NCBI GenBank assembly: GCA_964638165.1
Contig: CAZWYJ010000007.1
Coordinates: 1-24,893 of the forward strand
Direction of reading: 5' to 3'
DNA: 24,893 nt
Source: 2-12-FULL-60-25 sp964638165
GTDB taxonomy: Bacteria; Patescibacteriota; Patescibacteriia; 2-12-FULL-60-25
The position numbers and the translations under genes are program-made. Shown here one piece after another: positions 6,187-13,473 of the stretch (within the stretch, counting starts at the first letter, position 1; every line of letters begins with the position of its first letter). The notes under the pieces were generated by a model that searched no databases, was not told the origin of the DNA, and worked only from the letters and a program-made list of their open reading frames with translations.

Positions 6187-6969
6187 ATGGGACGGATCAT
6201 CTCTGTGGTCAACCAGAAGGGTGGCGTGGGCAAAACGACCACGGCCATCAATCTGGGCGCCTACCTCGCAGAGGCGGGGAAATTCGTCCTGATCGTTGAT
6301 TTGGACCCGCAGGCCAATGCCACATCCGGCATTGGCGTTGATTTTCAGACCATCGAACGCGGCGTGTACGAATCCGTGCTCGGCATCGTGAGCATGAAAG
6401 AGATCGTACAGCCGACCGCGCACCCTACGCTTCGCATTGTTCCGGCGACCCCCGCTTTGGCGGGATTGAACGTAGAGCTCGTTCCCATGGAGCGTCGCGA
6501 ACACCGATTGCGCGATGCCCTGCTCGAGATCCGGCACGATTACGATTACATCTTGATTGACTGTCCGCCCACACTCGGTTTGATTACCTTGAATGGCATT
6601 GTGGCCGCGGACGATATTCTTATTCCGGTACAGGCGGAATACTTCGCGCTCGAAGGACTGGGTCAGTTGCTCGAGACAGTGAATCTGGTTAAAGAGCGCA
6701 TTCGTCCGGAGATAAACGTGCTCGGTGCCGTGCTCACGATGTACGATGGACGGACCAAGCTTTCCGAGGACGTTCTGCAGGAACTCTATAAGTATTTTCC
6801 GAATAATATTTTCCGCTCCGTGGTACCGCGAAGCGTTCGCTTGGCAGAGGCACCGTCGTTCGGCCGATCCATTGCGGCATTCGACCGATACTCGAAGGGC
6901 GCAAAGGCGTATGAGCGCCTTGCTCGTGAAATCATCGAAACGGAAATCAATCACGTGCACGCGGTATGA
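6187..6969 (+). CDS. parA: Chromosome-partitioning ATPase ParA/Soj
   Basis: ParA is a deviant Walker-A ATPase. With ParB it segregates replicated origins by forming ATP-dependent gradients on the nucleoid. The 260-residue length is standard. The Walker A' box KGGVGKTT is at 11-18, with the signature lysine at 11. VDLDPQ is at 37-42, and the strand ILIDCPPTLG gives the Walker B region. The C-terminus carries the conserved SVRLAEAPSFG. I chose the ATG at 6187 (MGRIISVVNQKGG is the usual family start) over a TTG at 6148 that lies in the -35 box. The TGA stop overlaps the parB start, so the two are translationally coupled. Confidence 0.96.
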   Translation: MGRIISVVNQKGGVGKTTTAINLGAYLAEAGKFVLIVDLDPQANATSGIGVDFQTIERGVYESVLGIVSMKEIVQPTAHPTLRIVPATPALAGLNVELVPMERREHRLRDALLEIRHDYDYILIDCPPTLGLITLNGIVAADDILIPVQAEYFALEGLGQLLETVNLVKERIRPEINVLGAVLTMYDGRTKLSEDVLQELYKYFPNNIFRSVVPRSVRLAEAPSFGRSIAAFDRYSKGAKAYERLAREIIETEINHVHAV

Positions 6970-7886
6970 TCATGATGAAACGTCCATCCGGTTTAGGGCG
7001 CGGATTAGGCGCACTCATTCCGCCAGCACAAGGCGGAACATTTTCTTCATCCCGTTCGGTGGATCTCGAGGTTCCGCTTTCCGCACCCGTTTCGCCTCAA
7101 TCGGAGGATGCGTCACAGTCGCAAGGCGTCTATCGGGAAATTCCGATATCGGATGTGGAGCCGAATCCGCATCAGCCTCGAAAACACTTCGATCATACGG
7201 CGCTTGAGGACTTAGTGTCCTCAATTCGCGAGCGCGGCATCATCGAGCCTCTCGTTGTGACGGAGAAGTTGGATGGGAAGTACGAGCTGATTGCGGGGGA
7301 GCGACGTTTGCGTGCCGCGAATATCGCCGGGCTCCGCATGGTACCGTGCGTGGTGCGCGGGCAGACGGATGACCGGGAGAAGCTCGAGCTCGCGATCATC
7401 GAAAACGTGCAGCGTCACGATCTCAATCCGATTGAGGAAGCATTCGCGTATCAGCGACTCGTTGACGAGTTCGGTCTCACGCAGGACGAAGTTGGTATCC
7501 GCGTAGGAAAGAGTCGTCCGCAGGTCGGGAATACGATTCGATTATTGCAGCTCCCGCACGAGATTCAGCAGGCGCTCATGGAGCGGAAGATTTCGGCATC
7601 GAATGCGCGCACCCTCCTTTCGCTCCCAACGGATGCAGAGCGCATGGAGCTGTTCCGCGCCATGCTCTCGCAGAATTTTACGGTTCGGCAAGCGGAAGAT
7701 CGTGTCGGTCATCCGCGCGCGGCGCGCATGGTTGATCCGAACATCGCGGAGCAGGAACGGAATCTTCGCGAAAAACTCGGGCATCGCGTATCCATCAAGC
7801 GTTCGTCTTCGGGCGAGGGTGAGATCCGCATCGCGTTTCAATCAGATGAGGATTTGCAGGATTTGTGCAAGCGGTTGGGGGCATAG
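6966..7886 (+). CDS. parB: Chromosome-partitioning protein ParB/Spo0J
   Basis: ParB binds parS sites, spreads as a CTP-dependent clamp, and stimulates ParA. The 306-residue protein begins with the characteristic RPSGLGRGLGALIP. It then has the N-terminal domain with NPHQPRKHF (box I) and AGERRLRAA (box II, the CTP-binding arginine patch). A helix-turn-helix follows (LTQDEVGIRVGKSRPQVGN), then a C-terminal dimerisation domain. The start ATG at 6966 overlaps the parA stop as ATGA; an internal ATG at 6975 is nearly as good. No clear parS palindrome was found nearby. A long hairpin follows the stop. Confidence 0.96.
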   Translation: MIMMKRPSGLGRGLGALIPPAQGGTFSSSRSVDLEVPLSAPVSPQSEDASQSQGVYREIPISDVEPNPHQPRKHFDHTALEDLVSSIRERGIIEPLVVTEKLDGKYELIAGERRLRAANIAGLRMVPCVVRGQTDDREKLELAIIENVQRHDLNPIEEAFAYQRLVDEFGLTQDEVGIRVGKSRPQVGNTIRLLQLPHEIQQALMERKISASNARTLLSLPTDAERMELFRAMLSQNFTVRQAEDRVGHPRAARMVDPNIAEQERNLREKLGHRVSIKRSSSGEGEIRIAFQSDEDLQDLCKRLGA

Positions 7887-7895
7887 GGGTCGTAG

Positions 7896-7945
7896 GGCAA
7901 GAGTAGGGGCATCCCGATGAACATCGGGATGCTCCTACTCTTGCC
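7896..7945. repeat. 23-bp hairpin between parB and rel
   Basis: Arms 7896-7918 and 7923-7945 pair over 23 positions with one G-U wobble and a GAAC loop. The outer part reads GTAGGGGCATCCC. There is no T-run on either side, so it is not a typical terminator. The right arm supplies the -35 (TTGCC) of the rel promoter. Confidence 0.8.
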
Positions 7946-7969
7946 AAGCGCACTCGATAGCCTTACGCT
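7941..7969 (+). promoter_or_regulatory. Possible promoter of rel
   Basis: TTGCCA (7941-7946), 17 bases, TACGCT (7964-7969). The rel ATG follows after 6 bases, so transcription would start at the codon itself. The -35 lies in the hairpin arm; the -10 is weak. Confidence 0.4.
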
Positions 7970-7975
7970 TGTATT

Positions 7976-9484
7976 ATGACGCGAGTACAGCCGACAATTG
8001 ACGACATTGTCGCAGAATTGCGGGGATATGACCCGAATGCGGATATTGAAACGCTTCGGTCCGCTTTTGTATTCGCGAATCAGGCGCATGCCGGCCAAGT
8101 ACGCGCGAGCGGAGAGCCGTACATCAATCACTCATTGGCTACGGCGATGCACTTGGCGGAAATGAGACTTCCGATGAACATGATCGTGGCCGGGCTCTTG
8201 CACGATGTTCCGGAAGATACGAATCGAACGAATGAAGAGATCGAAGAGCATTTTGGGAAGGATGTCGCGACGATGATCGCGGGTATCACGAAACTGGGGA
8301 GGATTAAGTATCGTGGCATTGAGCGGTACGTGGAGAATTTGCGTAAGATGTTTTTGGCCATGGCGCAGGATATTCGCGTGATCATCATCAAGTTCGCGGA
8401 TCGTTTGCACAACCTTGAAACGCTCGACGCGCTTCCTCCCAAGAAGGCGTACCGTGTGGCGCTTGAGTCGCTTGAGATCTATGCACCGATCGCAAACCGT
8501 CTGGGAATGGGAGAGATGAAAGGACGTCTTGAGGACGCCTCGTTTAAGTACGTGTACCCGAAGGAGTATGAATGGACGGTTTCGCTCGCGCAGTCAACGC
8601 GAAAGGGCAAGCAGGAGTATCTGAGCTCCGTCATCGAGAAGACGGATCATGCGCTCACTGTGGCCGGAGTCAGTCATACCGAAGTTCATGGTCGAGCCAA
8701 ACATCTCTACTCGCTCTATCGAAAACTCCTTCGTCAGGATCGTGATATCGCACGTATCTACGACATCATTGCCATCCGCATCATCGCTCCGACGATCGCG
8801 GATTGCTATGCGGCGCTCGGGGTCATCCATAGCGTATGGACGCCGCTCAAGGGGCGGATCAAAGACTACATCGCGACGCCGAAGCCGAACGGGTACGCGT
8901 CACTGCACACGACCGTTTTTTGCGAAGACGGAGAGATCGTTGAATTTCAGATTCGCACGGAGGAGCTCCACAATCGGGCGGAGTACGGTATTGCCGCGCA
9001 CTGGCAGTATGACGAACACAAGGGCCGTCAGCACATTGCGCCAAAGCTACCGGGGAACCGCATGGATTGGATCACGCAACTCTCGGAACTCCATCGTGAA
9101 GCTTCAGATACCGGTCAATATATCAAGATCCTGGAAGAGATGAAGATTGATCTGTTTAAAGACCGCATTTTCGTTTTCACTCCGAAAGGTGATGTCATCG
9201 AACTCCCGGAAGATTCAACTCCTGTTGATTTCGCCTATCAGATTCATTCGGATATCGGGGACAAATGCACGGCGGCAAAAGTGAACGACAAAATGGAGCA
9301 ACTAAACGTCTCGTTGAAGAGCGGAGATGTCGTTGAGATCGTGACAGACAAGGGGCGAAAGGGTCCGAACCCGGACTGGCTTCATTTCGTCAAAACGCGG
9401 TACGCCCGATCGAAGATTCGCCAGCACGCTCAGGCGTCCATTAAAGGATGGATCAAGGGGCTCATTCCGGGCGGAAGAGGTTGA
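7976..9484 (+). CDS. rel: Bifunctional (p)ppGpp synthetase/hydrolase, Rel/SpoT type, without ACT domain
   Basis: Rel proteins make (p)ppGpp from ATP and GTP/GDP during starvation and degrade it again. The N-terminal HD hydrolase domain keeps its metal ligands: H52, H76-D77 and E80-D81, plus FADRLHN near residue 140. The synthetase domain has the IYDIIAIRI strand, LKGRIKDYIATPKPNGYASLHT, and the QIRTEELHNRAEYGIAAHW segment. A TGS domain (about 392-455, from DRIFVFTPKGDVIELP) follows, then a short helix, and the protein ends at 502 residues. Full-length Rel/SpoT is about 730, so the zinc-finger and ACT regulatory domains are absent. The TGA stop is followed by another in-frame TGA, so this looks like a natural short form. 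Both activities look intact. Confidence 0.94.
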   Translation: MTRVQPTIDDIVAELRGYDPNADIETLRSAFVFANQAHAGQVRASGEPYINHSLATAMHLAEMRLPMNMIVAGLLHDVPEDTNRTNEEIEEHFGKDVATMIAGITKLGRIKYRGIERYVENLRKMFLAMAQDIRVIIIKFADRLHNLETLDALPPKKAYRVALESLEIYAPIANRLGMGEMKGRLEDASFKYVYPKEYEWTVSLAQSTRKGKQEYLSSVIEKTDHALTVAGVSHTEVHGRAKHLYSLYRKLLRQDRDIARIYDIIAIRIIAPTIADCYAALGVIHSVWTPLKGRIKDYIATPKPNGYASLHTTVFCEDGEIVEFQIRTEELHNRAEYGIAAHWQYDEHKGRQHIAPKLPGNRMDWITQLSELHREASDTGQYIKILEEMKIDLFKDRIFVFTPKGDVIELPEDSTPVDFAYQIHSDIGDKCTAAKVNDKMEQLNVSLKSGDVVEIVTDKGRKGPNPDWLHFVKTRYARSKIRQHAQASIKGWIKGLIPGGRG

Positions 9485-9494
9485 TGAGATTGAA

Positions 9495-9523
9495 TTGACA
9501 AATTGGCTTTACCGTGCTATACT
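9495..9523 (+). promoter_or_regulatory. Promoter of the coiled-coil membrane protein
   Basis: TTGACA (9495-9500), 17 bases, TATACT (9518-9523): a near-perfect promoter. The in-frame ATG at 9535 is 11 bases beyond the -10, so the leader is about 4-5 bases and has no Shine-Dalgarno sequence. Confidence 0.85.
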
Positions 9524-9534
9524 ATCGGCATCTT

Positions 9535-10797
9535 ATGAGTGTTGACATGCCTTCTTCAGATCCGACATCATCGCAGAATATCCCTCCTTCGCCACCAAGC
9601 GCGGATACGTCTGGTCCGGATAAGAGTGGACGTCAGCCCAAAAGGAAGAAGCCGAGAGGGAAGGGGCAGGGCGAATCTCGGTATGCCAACCTCGCTCCCG
9701 AAAGTCTTTCAAGGGAAACCGTTGAGGCCACGATTGATTCATTGGGAAATGACAATAGCCTGCTCGTTCCTCCGTCCGGAAGAGTTGAGGTTTTTTCTGC
9801 TGACGCTTTTACGAAAAAGGAGGATTTCCTGCAAAAGAGCGATGCTGTTTTGGACCGACGTGAGGAGTGGAAAGCTGAAGCGCAGAAACTGCGAGAACAG
9901 CAAATGCTCTCGGCAACGGATCGGGCACGACAGGCTGTTCTCATGGAGCGTTTGACGCTCGTATCCCATTATGAACGTTTTAGAAAAGTCATTGGTGAAA
10001 TGAATGAACTGGAAGAACGGATTGGAATCCTTAAGGAGGATCAGCGTAAGGATGCGATTCGTCTGAAGGCCGTTCAAGAGTATCCGAAAGTGGATGATGA
10101 AGCGATTAAGGAAAAAGAGAAGGAGGTCGAAAAGGTCCAAGAAAAACGCGATGATTTGTTCAAGAAAGCCGAAGATTATCCGGATGAGGTGGAGAGAGAG
10201 GAGCTTGAGGTAGCCGAGACACGTTTGAGACTGGTAAAACGGGAGTTGAAAGCGCTCCCGACATTTGAAGAGAAACGTGGACCGTATCGCATGGCGCTTC
10301 TCGCGCGCATGGATGCCCGTCATGATGACATCGAGAAGGAAGAAGGAGCGATGAAAGAGCTCGGAAAGACGCTCGAAGCCATCATGAAAGACCTCGCCAT
10401 TCTTGAGTTCCGCGCCGGGGATTTGGAGGATCCGCCGGGTGATTCTCGCAACGGATCCGCGAAACCGGATTCATTCGCTTCTCGCCTCAAACAGGGCGCT
10501 GCAAACGCGACTCGTGCGACCGTGAAGGGCACCGTGAAGGCGGGGAAGATTGGAGGTGCTGGCGTGGCCATCGGCGGATTGAGCATTTTTGCCTTGGCTA
10601 CCGTTCCGTTTCATCTGGCCTCCATTCAGCTGAAGCGGCTCTATAATTTTTCCATGAATCCGATGCCAACGATCACGAAGGGATTCGGTCGGATTGAGAA
10701 GTTCTATAAAGACGGAGGGGCGTGGAATGGAACGGGCGATACGATCCGTTGGCTTCTCTTGGGCGATCCGGAGCCGGAGAAGAAGGATAAAAAATAA
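9535..10797 (+). CDS. Hypothetical coiled-coil protein with one C-terminal membrane segment
   Basis: No family recognised. The 420-residue protein starts with a Pro/Ser-rich, then basic, disordered segment (1-50). A long, highly charged region (about 95-290) full of E, K and R heptads should form coiled coil. After a Gly/Ala-rich linker, one hydrophobic segment follows (about 338-363), then a short tail ending in acidic and lysine residues. This suggests a membrane-anchored rod facing the cytoplasm, or a structural spacer. The start at 9535 is set by the promoter; GTG at 9514 is in frame but inside it. A strong terminator follows, so it is probably a single-gene unit. Confidence 0.7.
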   Translation: MSVDMPSSDPTSSQNIPPSPPSADTSGPDKSGRQPKRKKPRGKGQGESRYANLAPESLSRETVEATIDSLGNDNSLLVPPSGRVEVFSADAFTKKEDFLQKSDAVLDRREEWKAEAQKLREQQMLSATDRARQAVLMERLTLVSHYERFRKVIGEMNELEERIGILKEDQRKDAIRLKAVQEYPKVDDEAIKEKEKEVEKVQEKRDDLFKKAEDYPDEVEREELEVAETRLRLVKRELKALPTFEEKRGPYRMALLARMDARHDDIEKEEGAMKELGKTLEAIMKDLAILEFRAGDLEDPPGDSRNGSAKPDSFASRLKQGAANATRATVKGTVKAGKIGGAGVAIGGLSIFALATVPFHLASIQLKRLYNFSMNPMPTITKGFGRIEKFYKDGGAWNGTGDTIRWLLLGDPEPEKKDKK

Positions 10798-10830
10798 GGG
10801 CGGGGTCTCGAACCCCGCCTTTATTTTTTT
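10793..10830. terminator. Bidirectional intrinsic terminator
   Basis: GGCGGGGT (10799-10806) pairs with ACCCCGCC (10812-10819) around a CTCGA loop. On the plus side it is followed by TTTATTTTTTT; on the minus side AT-rich bases follow. It lies between the convergent coiled-coil gene and topA and can serve both. Confidence 0.85.
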
Positions 10831-13084
10831 ACTCTTCTTCCCGTGCTCGCGTGTACTCGCACGCTTCGTTCGAGCACGTCACCTTGGTTTTCTTCGCGAT
10901 GAGTGGCCATCCGCACGTTGGGCACGGTTCGTCGCTCGGCTTGTCCCAGAATGCCTGATCGCAATCCGGGTATCGGTTGCAGGAGTAGAAGGTCTTGCCC
11001 TTTTTTGTTCGCTTCTCAATGATGTCTCCCTGTTTGCATTTCGGGCACGTCACGCCGATTTTGCGTTCGATGGATTTGATATTCTTGCATTCCGGATAGC
11101 GTGAACAGGAGAGGAATGGGCCGAATCGCCCGACTTTCTTGACCATCGGTGCGCCACACGTGTCGCAAATTTGATCCGTCGGTTCCGGGGCCGCGAGATC
11201 CGGGGCTCCCTTGACCGGGCGAGTACGCTTGCATTCCGGGTACCCGCTGCACGCGAGGAATTTTCCAAAGCGTCCGTGCTTGAGCGTCATCGGCTTTCCG
11301 CACGTGTCGCAGACTTCTCCCTCGGCTTCCTTCTGCCCTTCCGCATCGAGCTCTTTTTCCTGCTCTTCGAGATTGAGATGGAAGGGTCCGTAGAACGCTT
11401 GGAGGAGCGGGCGCCATTCCATTTCACCTTCCGCGATTTTATCGAGGGAGGATTCGAGCCTGGCCGTGAATTCCGGATCAACGATACTCGGGAAGCGCTT
11501 CACGAGCAGGTCATTTACCTGTCCGGCAATCTCCGTTGGAAATAGTCGCTTCCGTTCGTCACGCTCCACGTATCCGCGGTCAATGAGCGTGGAGATGGTG
11601 CTCGCATACGTGGACGGCCGACCGATACCATCTTCTTCCAGCTTTTTCACGAGCGAGGCATCAGAGAAGCGCGGCGGAGGCTCGGTGAAGTGCTGTTTCC
11701 CTTCGATGGATTCCGCCGTAAGTGTTTCGCCCTCGTGGAGTTCCGGCAGGAGCTTGTCTTTATCCTGATCCGGGTACAGTTTGAGATATCCGTCAAAGAC
11801 CACGCGCTGTCCGGTTGCCCGGAACATCGCTTCACCTCCGGTACGCGCGTCCGCGGACGCCGTACCTCCGACGATGTCCACGGAGGTCGCCATCATACGC
11901 GCGGGTTGCATCTGCGTGGCCACGGCGCGCTGCCAGATGAGGCGGTAGAGCTTGAGGAGTCCGGCTTCGAGGTAGGGGGCCACGGCTTCCGGAGTGCGCG
12001 ACACGTCTGTTGGACGGATCGCCTCATGCGCCTCTTGCGCGCCCTTGCTGGATGTTTTGTACCGCCGTGGCTCGCTGAGTGCGTAGTCATTTCCATACGT
12101 TTCCTGAATGTGCGCCTTGGCCTCATTCAAGAATTTATCCGAAAGGTTCTGCGAATCCGTTCGCATGTACGTAATCAAACCGATCTGACCTTCGTTTCCG
12201 AGCTCGATGCCTTCGTACAGTTTTTGCGCGAGCGTCATGGTCTGTTTCGACGTAAAGCCGAGACGCGTATTCGCGGTCTGTTGCAGTGTGGATGTGGTGA
12301 ACGGAGCCGGGGGAGCGGATGTTTTCTCTTTTGCCGTAACATTCGCAATGCTCCACGATGCATTCTTGAGCTGTTCGAGGATTTCGTCCGCGCGAGACTT
12401 TGTGGAGATTTCGAACTTATCGATCACCTTTCCATTCAGGGTGTGGAGTTTCGCTTCGAACGGATCGGAAGATCCGGACCCGCCGCGGCGGGCAGGACGG
12501 AACATCGCCTCGATTGACCAGTATTCCTGCGGCACGAATGCGATGATCTCGCGTTCTCGCTCTACGATGAGACGGAGTGCAACGGATTGCACGCGTCCGG
12601 CGGAGAGTCCGCGACGAACCGTCTTCCATAGAAGCGGAGAGAGCTCGTATCCGACGAGACGATCGAGGATGCGACGGGCCTGCTGGGCGTCTACGAGCTT
12701 GAGATCAAGCGCGCGCGGATGCTCGATGGCATGCTCAATAGCGTCCTTTGTGATCTCGTGGAATGTGATGCGTTTAGTCTCGTTCGGATCAATATCCAAA
12801 ATATGCGCTAGGTGCCAGCTGATCGCTTCTCCCTCGCGGTCTTCATCTGTTGCGAAGAGCACGGCTTTGGCCTTTTTTGCGGCCGCCTGGAGCTCCTTCA
12901 CTTTTGGCTTGCTTTTTGCCGGGATGAGATATGTCGGTTCAAAACCATTTTCAACATCTACGCCGATTTTTGACTTCGGGAGATCTCGCACGTGGCCGAA
13001 GCTCGCCAGGACGGTATAGTCCTTTCCGAGGTAGCGCGAGATGGTTTTTGCCTTTGTTGGGGACTCAACGATGACGAGTTGCAT
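10829..13084 (-). CDS. topA: DNA topoisomerase I (type IA)
   Basis: TopA relaxes negative supercoils by cutting one strand through a tyrosine. The 751-residue protein starts with the TOPRIM motif (VIVESPTKAKTI, then ATDEDREGEAISWHL with the acidic DxDxE triad). The active-site region GLITYMRTDSQNLS, with the catalytic tyrosine, lies near residue 300, followed by EAHEAIRPTD and GIGRPSTYASTI. The C-terminus has three zinc-ribbon repeats: CDTCG...CSGYPEC, CDTCG...CSRYPEC and CPKC...CNRYPDC. A last CPTCG...CSNEAC completes a fourth cysteine set. The start codon is the normal family start, 8 bases beyond a weak -10, with no Shine-Dalgarno sequence. dprA lies directly upstream on the same strand, a common pairing. 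Confidence 0.97.
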   Translation of the reverse strand: MQLVIVESPTKAKTISRYLGKDYTVLASFGHVRDLPKSKIGVDVENGFEPTYLIPAKSKPKVKELQAAAKKAKAVLFATDEDREGEAISWHLAHILDIDPNETKRITFHEITKDAIEHAIEHPRALDLKLVDAQQARRILDRLVGYELSPLLWKTVRRGLSAGRVQSVALRLIVEREREIIAFVPQEYWSIEAMFRPARRGGSGSSDPFEAKLHTLNGKVIDKFEISTKSRADEILEQLKNASWSIANVTAKEKTSAPPAPFTTSTLQQTANTRLGFTSKQTMTLAQKLYEGIELGNEGQIGLITYMRTDSQNLSDKFLNEAKAHIQETYGNDYALSEPRRYKTSSKGAQEAHEAIRPTDVSRTPEAVAPYLEAGLLKLYRLIWQRAVATQMQPARMMATSVDIVGGTASADARTGGEAMFRATGQRVVFDGYLKLYPDQDKDKLLPELHEGETLTAESIEGKQHFTEPPPRFSDASLVKKLEEDGIGRPSTYASTISTLIDRGYVERDERKRLFPTEIAGQVNDLLVKRFPSIVDPEFTARLESSLDKIAEGEMEWRPLLQAFYGPFHLNLEEQEKELDAEGQKEAEGEVCDTCGKPMTLKHGRFGKFLACSGYPECKRTRPVKGAPDLAAPEPTDQICDTCGAPMVKKVGRFGPFLSCSRYPECKNIKSIERKIGVTCPKCKQGDIIEKRTKKGKTFYSCNRYPDCDQAFWDKPSDEPCPTCGWPLIAKKTKVTCSNEACEYTRAREEE

Positions 13085-13092
13085 GTTCGTAG

Positions 13093-13123
13093 AGGATACA
13101 CGGTTTTACGGGGATTCGTCGAA
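13093..13123 (-). promoter_or_regulatory. Possible promoter of topA
   Basis: TTCGAC (13118-13123), 19 bases, TATCCT (13093-13098) on the minus strand. The -10 is 8 bases from the ATG, predicting a leaderless or nearly leaderless mRNA. The -35 and spacing are weak. Confidence 0.4.
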
Positions 13124-13194
13124 TAGAGCGAAAAATGCCTAAAAACCGATGAAATAGTTCCTTTGGCCTATCATTAATATAGGACGGTGTCAAG

Positions 13195-13422
13195 GGCTAC
13201 ACCCACCCCGTAGAACGGGGCACAGCCCCCGGCCATTCCCTTTCATACATCCACACCCACCCCCGCCCGCAACGCCTCGCAAGCTCGGCTTGCGTGGCGG
13301 GCGGGCCTAACCCCTCCCTTATTTCTCGCTTCGCTCGAAAGGGAGGGGAGCTCTCTAAGGATGCATTGCCTTTCATAGCAAGCTCCCTTCCCTTTTAAGG
13401 GAAGGGTCGGGGATGGGTGGGG
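13195..13422. repeat. Cluster of four palindromic repeats between topA and dprA
   Basis: This part of the 365-base gap is made of hairpins. The first is GGGCT (13195) enclosing CCCCG-TAGAA-CGGGG (13206-13220). The second is a CCCGCCCGC/GGCGGGCGGG hairpin with an inner GCAAGC-TCG-GCTTGC (13262-13306). The third is CCCCTCCCTT/AAGGGAGGGG (13311-13348) with a CTCGCTTCGCTCG loop. The last is a 10-2-10 palindrome (13385-13406) followed by GGGGATGGGTGGGG. No gene is supported; the short open frame through it is translated repeat. The remaining 13124-13190 is AT-rich with only a small CCTAT/ATAGG pair. Confidence 0.8.
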
Positions 13423-13447
13423 AAAGGCTGGGGACCGCATCTCCTTC

Positions 13448-13473
13448 CTCTACCCTCTACCCTCTACCCTCCC
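13448..13473 (-). repeat. Seven-base tandem repeat at the dprA 3' end
   Basis: On the minus strand three GGTAGAG units follow one another without gaps. The dprA stop codon (TAG, 13450-13452) is formed by the repeat, so the last residues of DprA are repeat-encoded. Confidence 0.75.

Noticed and set aside
11690..12517. 275-codon plus-strand frame opposite topA
   Set aside because: Antisense shadow of topA, whose motifs are continuous on the other strand.
13243..13440. 65-codon frame in the topA-dprA gap
   Set aside because: It translates palindromic repeats (HPSPTLPLKGKG); no ribosome site or promoter.
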